A stretch of 64,000 nucleotides of DNA, from assembly GCA_963800975.1 (NCBI GenBank), contig CAWDDB010000005.1, positions 62,001-126,000 of the forward strand, given 5' to 3'. Positions 39,737-48,621 of this stretch are shown piece after piece. The notes beneath the pieces were generated by a model. That model searched no databases. It was not told the DNA's origin and saw nothing but the letters and a program-made list of their open reading frames with translations. Numbering within the stretch: the stretch's first letter is position 1; every line of letters starts with the position of its first letter. Made by a program: the position numbers and the translations under genes. The stretch comes from JALYGY01 sp963800975. Lineage in GTDB: Bacteria > Actinomycetota > Rubrobacteria > Rubrobacterales > Rubrobacteraceae.

Positions 39737-40114
39737 TTATTGGCCCAGCTCCTTGTGAGCCTCGGTTAGGGTGCGGTTGAATCTCAGCTGCTCGACGGCT
39801 CGACGAGCAATTCCCGCCAGCACGACGCCGCCCAGCCGGGGTTTCAGGTGCCGGTGCACCATGCTCCGCAAGTTCACGTGGGTCCTGCGGCTGACCGAGG
39901 GGCTCGCGTCCTCCAACCATTCGTCCAGGAGCCCCGCTACCGTTATCCTGGGCGGGGGTACTATCCCGTCGTCGCGGTCCTTGAGGTCCTGCCTGAGCCT
40001 CATGCAGACCTCCGGTTTCGTCCTCGCGTACAGGTAGCGGGTCTTCCCTTTGGCGTCCTTGTACACGGCGCACGCGCGACCGTCGCCGCGCACGAGAACG
40101 CTTCCTTCGGACAT
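39737..40114 (-). pseudogene. Truncated tyrosine recombinase (N-terminal half only)
   Basis: 125 codons. The N-terminal arm (VYKDAKGKTRYLYARTKPE) and the SAM-like core-binding domain (ITVAGLLDEWLEDASPSVSR, LRSMVHRHLKPRLGGVVLAG) are clear; the sequence then becomes unrelated and stops. The catalytic domain is absent, so the element can no longer move itself. The gene begins 71 bp from the right attachment copy, the usual position for an integrase. Confidence 0.78.
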
Positions 40115-40184
40115 TTTGTGTCCCTCCCTTATGTCGGCCCGCCGCGCGGGTTCGGGAGAAGTCGGCCTATTGCGGGGGAAAGGA

Positions 40185-40262
40185 GCTCCCGGAGCGCCAT
40201 GATAGAATCACGGGCGTATGAAGACGCCGTACGACGCTCGTATTCGCGGAGGGAGACCTCAT
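40185..40262. repeat. Right attachment-site copy carrying the promoter of the next gene
   Basis: 78 bp matching 38282-38359 except at 40200. It contains a -10-like TAGAAT (40203-40208) and the ribosome-binding site GGAGGGAG before ATG 40261. Sequences upstream of position 40185 are element DNA, so any -35 or operator of the host gene was replaced. Confidence 0.78.
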
Positions 40263-42726
40263 GTCAGATCCCATTCCCAAAGACGGAGGAACTGAACCCA
40301 GAGACTCCGACGAGTCCCTACCAGAACGCATGCCGCCCGTGGACCTGCCGGAGGACCTGGTCAGGAGACGCCTGGCAAGGCTGGACACCCGGCGCGCGCT
40401 GGCCGAGCTCTGTAAGAGCGTTCCGGGGCTAGAGGAGGTGCTCCTCCCGCGCGGTATCCAGGCCGACGCCCTGACCCGCAAGTCCGGCGCCGGCACCCCG
40501 CTCGTGCGGGGCCTGGCGCGCAAGGTCATGCAAGACGCCGCCGCCTGGGGCGCTTTTCGCACCGCCGTCCAGGAGCAGATCCCGCCCGAGACCTTCGACG
40601 CCCTGGAGGGCTTCACGCCGAAGAAGCTGGCAAAGCTCTCCGGCTCCTACACCACCGAGGGGCTGCTGCTAGCGGCCCTGAGCGACGAGAACGAGCCGGA
40701 TGAGGGCGTCGTGTCGACCCTCATCGGCGCCTGGCGGGACGAGCACCAGAAGGCCGAGAAGCGGGCCTCGGAGGATGCCCACGTCCGCGAGCTCGAGACC
40801 GAGCTCGAACGAATAAAGCGGGAGAACGAGGAGCTCTCCTTCGCCTCACGCGCCGCCAAAGAGCGTGCCGCGGCCCTGGCCGAGGAGGTCGCGGTGCTCA
40901 CCGGCGAGCGCGAGGGCAGCTCGGAGCTGGTGAGGAGGGCCGAGGAGCGCGCCGCCTCCGCGCTCGACGTGCGCGTCCAGCTCGAAGAGCGCGTGGCGGA
41001 GCTCGAGAGGCGCGGCGCCCAGCTGGAGCGGGCACTCGAAGGGGAGCGAACGGCCTACTCGAAGGCCGCCGAGCGCGTCGAGGAGCTGCACGAGGAGCTT
41101 GGCAGCGTTATGGCCGAGCGGGACCGTATCCAGGCCGCCTTGCAGAACGCCCGGTTCACCGACAGGGGCTTCGGCGAGCTGCTGGTGCGGGCCGTCAAGA
41201 ACGAGGTGGGCGCGCTCCCGGCCTCGATCGACAGCGCGGCCCAGACGGCGAGGCTGCTCGAGTTCATGGGCAAGGTGCTAGCGGCCCACAACGACCTGCG
41301 GGAGCCTTCCTCCGCCCGCGGCTCCGAGCCCTCTGCGGAAGACCCCGACGATTCGGAGTCTTCTCCGGCTAACTCCCCGGTTTCGACGCAAGATTCCGCC
41401 GCCACAGAGGGCGTCGCCACGTCCAGGATCGAGGTCTTCGCCAGGCCGCGCCCGACGCTCTCCTTCCGCGCCCTTGGCGGGGCGGGCGAGGTGGGCGGCA
41501 GCAGTCACCTGCTCGACTTCGGCGCGACGAGGGTGCTGGTCGACGCCGGCATCAAGCCGGACGGCCGCGGGCCCGCGGCGCCGAACTTCGGAAAGGTCGA
41601 AGGCCTCGACGCGGCGGTGGTGACGCACGCCCACCTCGACCACTGCGGGGCGTTGCCGCTCCTGGTGCGCGACAGGCCGGACGTCCCGATCTACTGCACC
41701 CCACCCTCTGCCAAGCTGATCATCAGCGCGCTCAACGACCACGCGGCGATGGGCGGAGGCGTGGCCGGCGGCGCCCCGATACACGAGGTAGGGAAGAGGC
41801 TCGTCCCCGTTCCCTTCGGGCGTCCCGTAACCGTGGGCGACGCGAAGGTGACGCTTACGGAGAGCGGGCACATCCTGGGGGCGGCGAGCGTGCTCATAAA
41901 CTCGGGACCCGCGACGGTATTCCACACGGGGGACATCTGCATGGAGGACCACTTCTCCATCCCCTCGGCCCGGTTGCCCGAGGTCAGGGACATCGACCTC
42001 CTCATCATGGAGGCGACGCTGGCCGACCAGAAGCCCCAGCCTTTCGCCGATTCCATAAAAAAGATGGTCGACGTCATAAACCGGACGACGCTGGAGCACG
42101 AAGGCACGGTTCTCATCCCAACGTACGCCCTTGGGCAGGCGCAGGAGATCATCCTCGGCCTCAAGCATTACGGCAGGGAATACGGCCTGGACAAGGACGT
42201 CTTTATATACGTGGACGGCTCGGTGGTGACGACCTCGGAGAGGCTCTACGCGGAGCAGCTCGGGTACATGAAGCCTTACCTGCAGCACACCGACCCGCGC
42301 GAGCTCTTCTTCTCGGAGAACATCAGGGCGGTTGCCAACGACGACAAGGCGCGCGAGCGCATACTCTCCAACCCCTGCGCCATAATCGCCTCGCCGGTGA
42401 CGATGCAGGGAGGAGCCAGCGCCTTCTACCGCAGGAGGCTCGAAGGGAGCGCGAAGAACGCCGTGATCCTGCCCTCCAACGCCGCAGCTTCCTACGGGAC
42501 GCATCGCGCGGCCGGCGAGGAGGAGCAGTGGCGCGTCGAACGGGTCAGCTTCGCGGCCCACTGCACCCAGGATGAGCTGCTCGGCATAACGGAGACGCTC
42601 AGCCCGCGCCAGATCATCCTGATCCACGGCTCCAAACGGCGCATCAGCGACCTGGCCTTCAGGCTCGCCCCGAACCACAAGATCCACACCCCCGGCGTCG
42701 GCGAGACGGTCCGCACCGTTCTTTAG
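40261..42726 (+). CDS. Coiled-coil protein fused to a beta-CASP metallo-beta-lactamase nuclease
   Basis: 821 aa. Residues about 1-150 are helical, about 160-350 form a long coiled coil (heptads such as LETELERIKRENEELSFASR), then an acidic linker. From about 395 on comes a metallo-beta-lactamase/beta-CASP domain of RNase J/CPSF type: LGGAGEVGGSSHLL, metal motif THAHLDHCG near residue 456, ESGHILGAAS, FHTGDICMEDH, and the C-terminal GSKRR. Such domains are zinc-dependent RNA or DNA nucleases. The fusion to a long coiled coil is unusual; it may scaffold a complex. Substrate unknown. Confidence 0.85.
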   Translation: MSDPIPKDGGTEPRDSDESLPERMPPVDLPEDLVRRRLARLDTRRALAELCKSVPGLEEVLLPRGIQADALTRKSGAGTPLVRGLARKVMQDAAAWGAFRTAVQEQIPPETFDALEGFTPKKLAKLSGSYTTEGLLLAALSDENEPDEGVVSTLIGAWRDEHQKAEKRASEDAHVRELETELERIKRENEELSFASRAAKERAAALAEEVAVLTGEREGSSELVRRAEERAASALDVRVQLEERVAELERRGAQLERALEGERTAYSKAAERVEELHEELGSVMAERDRIQAALQNARFTDRGFGELLVRAVKNEVGALPASIDSAAQTARLLEFMGKVLAAHNDLREPSSARGSEPSAEDPDDSESSPANSPVSTQDSAATEGVATSRIEVFARPRPTLSFRALGGAGEVGGSSHLLDFGATRVLVDAGIKPDGRGPAAPNFGKVEGLDAAVVTHAHLDHCGALPLLVRDRPDVPIYCTPPSAKLIISALNDHAAMGGGVAGGAPIHEVGKRLVPVPFGRPVTVGDAKVTLTESGHILGAASVLINSGPATVFHTGDICMEDHFSIPSARLPEVRDIDLLIMEATLADQKPQPFADSIKKMVDVINRTTLEHEGTVLIPTYALGQAQEIILGLKHYGREYGLDKDVFIYVDGSVVTTSERLYAEQLGYMKPYLQHTDPRELFFSENIRAVANDDKARERILSNPCAIIASPVTMQGGASAFYRRRLEGSAKNAVILPSNAAASYGTHRAAGEEEQWRVERVSFAAHCTQDELLGITETLSPRQIILIHGSKRRISDLAFRLAPNHKIHTPGVGETVRTVL

Positions 42727-43043
42727 TGGGGGATCTCCCCGAGGTAACGCTGCTGCGAGACACCCGCCCCTCCCGCCCGGAGAACGCCGTCGGGATCGGG
42801 GACTTCTGGTACGAGCCGGGGGTGTGGAGACTCCCCCTCTCCCCCGCCGCCCGCGTGCTATACGCGGGCCTCTGCTCGTACCTGGGACAGGGCGAGGTCA
42901 ACCGCAAGGATCTCCGCAACACGCTGAAGGACTGCTCCGACGCCGAGATAGCCGGGGCCCTGGCCGAGCTCGCCCGCCACGGCCTCCTCGTTCCGGCGCA
43001 CCGGGGGTACGAGGTTAGATCCGTAGACGACTTCGAAGGTTAA
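42726..43043 (+). CDS. Small helix-turn-helix-like protein
   Basis: 105 aa from GTG 42726, overlapping the nuclease stop by one base. GDFWYEPGVWRLPLSPAARVLYAGLCSYLGQGEVNRKDLR and DAEIAGALAELARHGLLVPA have the pattern of a winged-helix domain like the N-terminal domain of replication-initiator/DnaD-type proteins. Coupling to the nuclease gene suggests a joint job in nucleic-acid handling; inferred only. Confidence 0.65.
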   Translation: MGDLPEVTLLRDTRPSRPENAVGIGDFWYEPGVWRLPLSPAARVLYAGLCSYLGQGEVNRKDLRNTLKDCSDAEIAGALAELARHGLLVPAHRGYEVRSVDDFEG

Positions 43044-43102
43044 CGGGGCGCCCTTGCGGACGCACCATCGGCGTCTCGGCACCGATCGATCACCGGAACA
43101 AA

Positions 43103-43729
43103 CTAACGGGGCAGCCGCAACTCCGTCGGGTGTTCCTTGCCGTCGAGGAGGTCCCGCAGCGCGTAGGGACCGGCGGCCCACTTCTTGCCCACGCCGCCCG
43201 TCGTAGCCGCCAGGTCCACGAGCCTTCCGAGGATGCGCAGGCAGAAGCCGTTCAGGACGTCCTCGGGGTCGTCTGTCTTGCCCCTGGCGCGGGCCACGAA
43301 GAGGCCCCTGGTCTTCCAGACGCCGTCGCGGTAGACGGCGAAGACCTGGCACGGCTCCTCGCCGACCGCTTCGGACCAGCCGACGACGCGGCCCGAGTAG
43401 CCCGACGGATCGAGGCTGTGGCGGCTGAGCTCCTCGTGCATTAGGTCCTCGTCGGTCTCGGCTGCTGCGCCGTTCAGGAGCCCGAAGGTCACCTCCGACT
43501 CGGCGCCTGGTCCGGCGTCCGCGCGTACGACGAAGAGCTGCCCCGAGCGCGTGGCCTCGACCTCGAATCCGGCCTGGCGCCCGAGCACCGCTGTGTACTC
43601 CAGCCCCGCGAAGAGCCGCTCGGAGAACCGACGCGCCGCGTCTACCGCCTCCCGCGTGAGGGCGAGCGACCGGTCGGCTTCCGAGCGGTAGCGTTCGAGC
43701 CGCGTGAGCGCGCTGTCCTCGAAGCCCAC
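43103..43729 (-). CDS. Hypothetical protein
   Basis: 208 aa from GTG 43729, with GGGA upstream, 2 bp from the stop of the SDR gene on the same strand. N-terminal helix (LERYRSEADRSLALTREAVD) followed by an alpha/beta region (VEATRSGQLFVVRADAGPGA, CQVFAVYRDGVWKTRGLFVA). No transmembrane segment or signal peptide. I know no family. Tight spacing suggests co-expression with the SDR. Confidence 0.65.
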   Translation of the reverse strand: MGFEDSALTRLERYRSEADRSLALTREAVDAARRFSERLFAGLEYTAVLGRQAGFEVEATRSGQLFVVRADAGPGAESEVTFGLLNGAAAETDEDLMHEELSRHSLDPSGYSGRVVGWSEAVGEEPCQVFAVYRDGVWKTRGLFVARARGKTDDPEDVLNGFCLRILGRLVDLAATTGGVGKKWAAGPYALRDLLDGKEHPTELRLPR

Positions 43730-43731
43730 GG

Positions 43732-44523
43732 CTAGTCCCTTGCCCAGCCGCCGAGCGCGCGGTCGGCAAGGCCGGGAAGAAGCAAAGTCGCGGCGACGAA
43801 GATCCTGTCGGGGAGGGTGACGTAAACGTCGCGGGAGCCCTTCTCGGCGGCGTCGGCGATCCTGGCCGCCACCTTCTCCGGCATCACCCCCCGCGGGCGC
43901 CAGCCGCGCTTCTCGTTTCCTGTGCGCCTGGAGTTGTCCCTGAAGGGGGTCCGCGTGGTACCGGGGTACACGCTCGTGACCGTGATCCCACGATCGGCGA
44001 TCTCGACGCGCAGGGCGTCCGAGAGCGCGTTCAGGGCGAACTTGGTCGCGCAGTAGCCACCGACCTTTGGGATCGCGCGCTTGCCGACGACCGAGGAGAC
44101 GTTGATGATGCGTCCGCCCCGTCCCATGTGCGGCAGCGCCGCCTGGGTGCACCTCAGCGGTCCCACGGTGTTGACCTCGAAGACGTAGCGCAGGTCCTCG
44201 GCCCGCAGATTCGCGACCCGGCCCGAGAGCCCGAGACCGGCGTTGTTCACGAGCACGTCGAGCGAGCCGAACGCGGCCAGGGTCTCCCGCACCAGAGCGT
44301 CGACGGATCCCGCGTCCGAGACGTCCGTCTTCATGGCTAGCGCCCTGCCGCCCGAGACCGAGATCCCGCGCCCCAGCGCCTCCAGCTTCTCGGCGTCGCG
44401 CGAGGCGAGAACCACGGCGGCTCCGCGGTTCGCCAGCTCGCGCGCCGTCGCCTCCCCGATGCCGCTCGAGGCCCCCGTGACTATGGCCGTCTTGCCCCTC
44501 AGATCCATCCTCATAGTGCCCAT
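43732..44523 (-). CDS. Short-chain dehydrogenase/reductase
   Basis: 263 aa; ATG 44523 or ATG 44514 are both possible starts. SDR marks: IVTGASSGIGEATARELANRG, NNAGLGL, NVSSVVGKRA and YCATKFALNALSDALR (YxxxK). The late RPRGVMPEKVAARIADAAEK and the C-terminal hydrophobic part resemble SDRs of lipid metabolism. Substrate unknown. Divergent from the flavoprotein gene, 22 bp apart. Confidence 0.9.
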   Translation of the reverse strand: MGTMRMDLRGKTAIVTGASSGIGEATARELANRGAAVVLASRDAEKLEALGRGISVSGGRALAMKTDVSDAGSVDALVRETLAAFGSLDVLVNNAGLGLSGRVANLRAEDLRYVFEVNTVGPLRCTQAALPHMGRGGRIINVSSVVGKRAIPKVGGYCATKFALNALSDALRVEIADRGITVTSVYPGTTRTPFRDNSRRTGNEKRGWRPRGVMPEKVAARIADAAEKGSRDVYVTLPDRIFVAATLLLPGLADRALGGWARD

Positions 44524-44545
44524 CCTATCCGGATATACTACTCAG

Positions 44546-45088
44546 GTGGCCAGGATACTCGTTGGGGTAACGGGCGGCATCGCGGCGTACAAGGCGCCGG
44601 GCGTCATCCGCCGCCTCAGGGAGGCGGGCCACGAGGTGCGCGTCGTGGCCACCGGGGCGGCTTTCCGCTTTATCCCCGAGGAGACGCTCGCGATCGCCGC
44701 CGGCGCGGAGGTTCACACCGACGAGACCTGGTGGGAGCGCTCCGGCCGCGTCGAGCACGTCTCCCTGGCCCGCTGGGCCGACCTGGTGCTCGTCGCCCCG
44801 GCCACCGCCGACGCGATGGCGCGGGCGGCCATCGGCCTCGGCGACGATCTCCTCTCGGCCACCATCCTCGCCGGCGCGGAGAATGTCCTCTGGGCCCCGG
44901 CCATGAACCCCGAGATGTGGGCAAGCCCCGCCACGGAACGCAACGTCGAAATCCTGGAAAGCTGGGGACACCGCTTCGTGGGCCCCGCGGAGGGGCTGAT
45001 GGCCTCCGCGGAGGAGACGCCCGGGGTCGGGCGTCTCGCCGACGAGCCGGAGATAGTGGCGGCCGCAGAGGGTGCCCTCGCGGGCTAG
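44546..45088 (+). CDS. Flavoprotein of the PPC-decarboxylase family
   Basis: 180 aa from GTG 44546. HFCD-family Rossmann fold: ILVGVTGGIAAYKAPGVIRR, HVSLARWADLVLVAPATADA and the substrate clamp WAPAMNPEMW, which matches AMNxxMW of phosphopantothenoylcysteine decarboxylases. The CoaB synthetase half is missing, so it is either a stand-alone CoaC or a related peptidyl-Cys/aromatic decarboxylase. The conserved His of the active site (VEHVSLA) is present. A TATACT box 7 bp before the start suggests a leaderless transcript. Confidence 0.85.
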   Translation: MARILVGVTGGIAAYKAPGVIRRLREAGHEVRVVATGAAFRFIPEETLAIAAGAEVHTDETWWERSGRVEHVSLARWADLVLVAPATADAMARAAIGLGDDLLSATILAGAENVLWAPAMNPEMWASPATERNVEILESWGHRFVGPAEGLMASAEETPGVGRLADEPEIVAAAEGALAG

Positions 45089-45645
45089 CGTTCGCGCAGG
45101 TAGTCCTTGAGCGCGTGCTCTGTGCTCGGGAAGGCCATCTCGGCCCACGGAAGCCCGTCGCCGGGGAAGGCCTCTACCGCCAGCGTCTCGTCCAGCGGTT
45201 TCGGTTCGCCGCCGGTGATCTTCGCGGAGAAGACGGCGATCGCCGGGATCTGCCCCTCGTAGGTGTAGAGGCCAACGATGCCCGTGGTCTCGATCTCGAG
45301 CCCGGTCTCTTCGAGCGTCTCGCGCGCGGCGGCCTCTTCTGCGACCTCGCCGCGCTCGACGAAGCCGCCGGGGAAGGTCCACTTCCCGTAACCGGGCTCG
45401 ATGGCGCGTTGGATCAGGACTATCCCCCCGTCCACCTCGGTGATCGCCCCGGCAACCAGCTTCGGTCCCTGGTAGAACACGAAGCCGCACGCCTCGCAGA
45501 CCAGCCGTCCGGGGTCCCCATCTTTGACGACACGCTCCCCAAGGCGTCCGGCGCAGCGGGGACAGAAGACATATTCTGGTACGTTCAGCGGACGGTCCCC
45601 GCGACTCCGTCTGGGAGCACGCTGCCAGCCCGCAGGGGTCGCCAC
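45085..45645 (-). CDS. NUDIX hydrolase with N-terminal zinc ribbon
   Basis: 186 aa if ATG 45645 is used; the conserved part starts about 20 residues in (VPEYVFCPRCAGRLG). The zinc ribbon CPRC...CEAC and the Nudix box GGFVERGEVAEEAAARETLE followed by ETGL are complete. This architecture occurs in NudC-like NADH pyrophosphatases and ADP-ribose hydrolases. It cleaves a nucleoside diphosphate linked to another moiety; the exact substrate is not evident. It overlaps the flavoprotein 3' end by 4 bp. Confidence 0.88.
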   Translation of the reverse strand: MATPAGWQRAPRRSRGDRPLNVPEYVFCPRCAGRLGERVVKDGDPGRLVCEACGFVFYQGPKLVAGAITEVDGGIVLIQRAIEPGYGKWTFPGGFVERGEVAEEAAARETLEETGLEIETTGIVGLYTYEGQIPAIAVFSAKITGGEPKPLDETLAVEAFPGDGLPWAEMAFPSTEHALKDYLRER

Positions 45646-45684
45646 ATGCCGCCAGGGTGCTTCACCCCGCGTCGGCCAGCATGT

Positions 45685-45690
45685 TAGAAT
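45685..45690 (+). promoter_or_regulatory. Candidate -10 box of tRNA-Gly
   Basis: TAGAAT, 10 bp before the 5' end of the tRNA, a suitable distance for transcription to start just ahead of it. Confidence 0.5.
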
Positions 45691-45700
45691 TTCCGCTCTT

Positions 45701-45773
45701 GCGGACGTAGCTCAGTTGGTAGAGCGCCAGCTTCCCAAGCTGGAGGTCGCGGGTTCGAAGCCCGTCGTCCGCT
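45701..45773 (+). tRNA. tRNA-Gly (anticodon CCC)
   Basis: 73 nt. Acceptor GCGGACG/CGTCCGC with discriminator T; D-arm GCTCAGTTGGTAGAGC; anticodon stem CCAGC/GCTGG around TTCCCAA; T-arm GCGGGTTCGAAGCCCGT. CCA is not encoded. Confidence 0.95.
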
Positions 45774-45884
45774 CTCTTCGTGGCCGTTAGCATTTAGCCT
45801 TCAGTCATGCTGCATCAGGGCCAGGCGCGGTCGCGCCAACCACCATCGCGTGCAACCGGATCATGCCTCTCCGGCGAGAAAGGA

Positions 45885-45906
45885 GCGGCGGGTCCGGACC
45901 CGCCGC
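45885..45906 (-). terminator. Terminator of the sdh operon
   Basis: A 22-bp perfect palindrome (arms GCGGCGGGTCC) lies 17 bp after the sdhB stop. On the minus strand it is followed by TCCTTTCTC, a weak T-rich tail. Confidence 0.7.
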
Positions 45907-45922
45907 CGAAAAATCCTGTTCC

Positions 45923-46765
45923 CTACCCGCCGTTGCTCTGGCTGTTCCTGGAGCCGTTGCCCCGGATCTTGCGCATCAGCCACTTGGCGGGATCGTAGTA
46001 CTCGTCTGCGACGCGCTCCTTCAGTGGGATGATGGAGTTGTCTGTGATCTTGATGCCGACCGGGCAGACTTCCGTGCAGCACTTGGTGATGTTGCAGAAG
46101 CCGAGGCCGTCCTTCTCCTTCAGCTCGCTCAGGCGGTCCGCGTCGTCCATCGGGTGCATCTCGAGCCACTGGTTCCTGACGAAGAAGCGCGGGCCCGCGA
46201 ACTGGGCCTGCTTGTGGTGGGTACGCAGGACGTGGCAGACGTCCTGGCACATAAAGCACTCGATGCACTTCTTCGGCTCGTAGAGCCGCTCGACGTCCTC
46301 CTCGTACATCGTGAAGGGCGCCTCTTCATTTGTGGTGAAGGGCGTGATCCCCCTCGACACCTCGTAGTTCCAGGAGACGTCGGAGACGAGGTCCTTTATG
46401 ACGGGGAAGGCCCGCATGGGTCCAACGCTAATCTGCGCGCCGTCGTACTCCTCGACGCGCTCCTTGCACATCAGCCTTGGCCGGCCGTTGATCTCCGCGC
46501 TGCACGACCCGCAGTGGGCCGCCTTGCAGTTCCAACGCACGGCCAGGTCCCCGGCCTGGTGAGCCTGGACGTGCAGGACGGCGTCGAGGACGACCATCCC
46601 CTCGACGAGGGGTATCTCGTACTCGACGTGCTCGCCGCCGCTGGCGTCCCCGCGGAAGATCTTGAGCTTCGCCGTCTTGCCTTCCACGACCGCCTGCTCG
46701 TCGGCGGGCACCTCGGCGTGCGCCTTGGAGGCCATGTCCTTCTCTCTTGCGGCCCCGTTGTCCAA
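45923..46765 (-). CDS. sdhB: Succinate dehydrogenase/fumarate reductase iron-sulfur subunit
   Basis: 280 aa from TTG 46765, with GAGGAGGG upstream; ATG 46735 is an alternative. Three Fe-S clusters are visible: 2Fe-2S in NCKAAHCGSCSAEINGRPRL plus MC, 4Fe-4S in CIECFMCQDVCHV and 3Fe-4S in CNITKCCTEVCPVGI. It passes electrons from SdhA flavin to quinone. Third gene of the leftward sdhC-sdhA-sdhB operon. Confidence 0.94.
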   Translation of the reverse strand: MDNGAAREKDMASKAHAEVPADEQAVVEGKTAKLKIFRGDASGGEHVEYEIPLVEGMVVLDAVLHVQAHQAGDLAVRWNCKAAHCGSCSAEINGRPRLMCKERVEEYDGAQISVGPMRAFPVIKDLVSDVSWNYEVSRGITPFTTNEEAPFTMYEEDVERLYEPKKCIECFMCQDVCHVLRTHHKQAQFAGPRFFVRNQWLEMHPMDDADRLSELKEKDGLGFCNITKCCTEVCPVGIKITDNSIIPLKERVADEYYDPAKWLMRKIRGNGSRNSQSNGG

Positions 46766-46796
46766 ACCTATCCCTCCTCGGGCTGACGTCCGGGCA

Positions 46797-48605
46797 TCAG
46801 AACTGGCTCTCCGCCCCGCGCCTCTCGCCGCCCGCCATGTCTGCTACCTTGCCGTCGATCAGCGCGCGGAGGTGCTCCGGCATCGGCGGTATCTCCCGCC
46901 TCTCGATGCCGACCTCGCCTTGCCGATCCTTCGTCACGATGAAGTTGATCTTGCCGAGCTCTTCGTCCGGGCCGTCGTAGTCGAGCCTCCACTGCGCCCC
47001 GCGGCGCTCCGTGCGGTCGAGCGCGGTCCGGAGGATGATCTCGGAGATCTGGATCAGATACCTTATGTCCTGCGTCGTGTGCCAGCCGGGGTTGAAGAGC
47101 CTCGTACCCCCCACCTTGATGTTTGGCAGCCGGTCCTTGAGCGCGAGTATCTTGCCCAGGCCTTCCTTGAGAGAGTCCTCGTTGCGCATGAGGTTGGCGT
47201 GCTCCATCATGGCTTCCTGCAGCTCTTGCTGCATGAGGTAGGGGCTCTCGTCGCCCTCGCCCGCGGGCTTCTCCAGCGGCTCGAGCACGCGCGAGATCTC
47301 GCGCCTTATCTCTTGATTCTCGACCTCCGTCCCGTGCGGGTGCTCCTCGACGTACGCGGTGGCCCCCAACCCGGCCCTGCGACCGAAGACGAGTAGGTCG
47401 GAGAGCGAGTTGCCTCCGAGGCGGTTTGCCCCGTGCAGGCCCCCGGCACACTCGCCGGCCGCGAAGAGCCCCGGAACGTTGGTCGCGCACGTCTCGGGGT
47501 CGACCTTGATGCCGCCCATCGTGTAGTGGACGGTCGGGAAGACCTCCATCGGCTCCCTCGAGATGTCTATGTCGGCGAGCTTGAGGAACTGCTCGTGCAT
47601 GGTGGGGAGCTTCTTCATGATGCCGTCGTAGCCGAGGTGCGTGATATCCAGGTACACTCCGCCGTGCTCGCTGCCCCGGCCCTCCTGCACCTCGGTGTAG
47701 TTGGCCCTGGCGACCACGTCGCGCGTGCTGAGCTCCATCTTCTTGGCGTCGTACTTCTCCATGTAGCGCTCGCCCTCGGAGTTCCTGAGCAGGCCGCCCT
47801 CCCCGCGCACGCCCTCGGTCACGAGCAGGCCGCGCACGCCCGGAGGCCACACCATCCCCGTCGGGTGGAACTGCACCATCTCCATGTCGACGAGCTCGGC
47901 CCCGGCCTCGTAGCCGAGCACGACGCCGTCGCCCGTCCCCTCCCAGGAGTTGGAGGTCACCTTGTAGATGCGTCCCCAACCGCCGGTCGCCATCACCACG
48001 GCCTTGGCCTTGAAGTGGACGAAGCTCCCAGACTCGCGCGTGTAGGCCAGCGCGCCGACGACGCGACCGGACCCATCCTTGAGGAGCCTGGTTACGGTGG
48101 TCTCCATGTAGACGTTGGCGCCGGTCGTAAGGACCTTCTCCTGGAGGGTCCGGATCATCTCGAGGCCCGTCCTGTCGCCGACGTGGCAGAGCCTGCGGTA
48201 GGTGTGCCCGCCGAAGGGGCGCTGCGAGATCCTGCCCTGCGGCGTCCGGTTGAAGAGCGCGCCCCACTGCTCGAGTTCGATGACCCGCTCGGGCGCCTCC
48301 TTGGTGAACGTCTCGACCATCTGCCAGTTGTTGAGGAACTTCCCGCTGTTCATGGTGTCTATGAAGTGCTGGCGCCAGGAGTCGTCCGGGTCGACGTTCC
48401 CCACGGCGGCGGCGATGCCGCCCTCGGCCATTACCGTGTGCGCCTTGCCGAGCAGGCTCTTGGTCACGATCCCGACCGAGAGGCCCTTCTCGGAGGCCGA
48501 GATCGCGGCCCTCAGGCCAGCGCCTCCGGCGCCGATGATCAGGACGTCGTGCTCGCGAACCTGGTAGCCCTCGGGGGCGCCGTTCTGGTGTCCGTCTGCT
48601 TGCAT
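46797..48605 (-). CDS. sdhA: Succinate dehydrogenase/fumarate reductase flavoprotein subunit
   Basis: 602 aa from ATG 48605, chosen because GAGAGG lies 6 bp upstream; an ATG eight codons earlier lacks one. FAD-binding VLIIGAGGAGLRAAI; covalent-flavin His region SLLGKAHTVMAEGGIAAA; substrate-site motifs RPFGGHTYRR, MVQFHPTG, VHYTMGGI and GGLHGANRLGGNSL. Oxidises succinate to fumarate in the TCA cycle. Lies 31 bp upstream of sdhB and 16 bp downstream of sdhC. Confidence 0.95.
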   Translation of the reverse strand: MQADGHQNGAPEGYQVREHDVLIIGAGGAGLRAAISASEKGLSVGIVTKSLLGKAHTVMAEGGIAAAVGNVDPDDSWRQHFIDTMNSGKFLNNWQMVETFTKEAPERVIELEQWGALFNRTPQGRISQRPFGGHTYRRLCHVGDRTGLEMIRTLQEKVLTTGANVYMETTVTRLLKDGSGRVVGALAYTRESGSFVHFKAKAVVMATGGWGRIYKVTSNSWEGTGDGVVLGYEAGAELVDMEMVQFHPTGMVWPPGVRGLLVTEGVRGEGGLLRNSEGERYMEKYDAKKMELSTRDVVARANYTEVQEGRGSEHGGVYLDITHLGYDGIMKKLPTMHEQFLKLADIDISREPMEVFPTVHYTMGGIKVDPETCATNVPGLFAAGECAGGLHGANRLGGNSLSDLLVFGRRAGLGATAYVEEHPHGTEVENQEIRREISRVLEPLEKPAGEGDESPYLMQQELQEAMMEHANLMRNEDSLKEGLGKILALKDRLPNIKVGGTRLFNPGWHTTQDIRYLIQISEIILRTALDRTERRGAQWRLDYDGPDEELGKINFIVTKDRQGEVGIERREIPPMPEHLRALIDGKVADMAGGERRGAESQF

Positions 48606-48621
48606 CACATACCTCTCTTGA

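Larger units (their letters stand above)
38282..40262. mobile_element. 1.9-kb integrated element between 78-bp direct repeats
   Basis: The same 78 bp occur at 38282-38359 and 40185-40262 with one mismatch (C 38297, T 40200). The right copy holds the TAGAAT box, RBS and start codon of the 40261 gene; the left copy stops at the AT of the ATG. This is the pattern left when an element integrates by site-specific recombination into a gene's 5' end and restores it. Between the copies are a truncated integrase reading away from the right end and three small phage-type genes. Confidence 0.8.
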
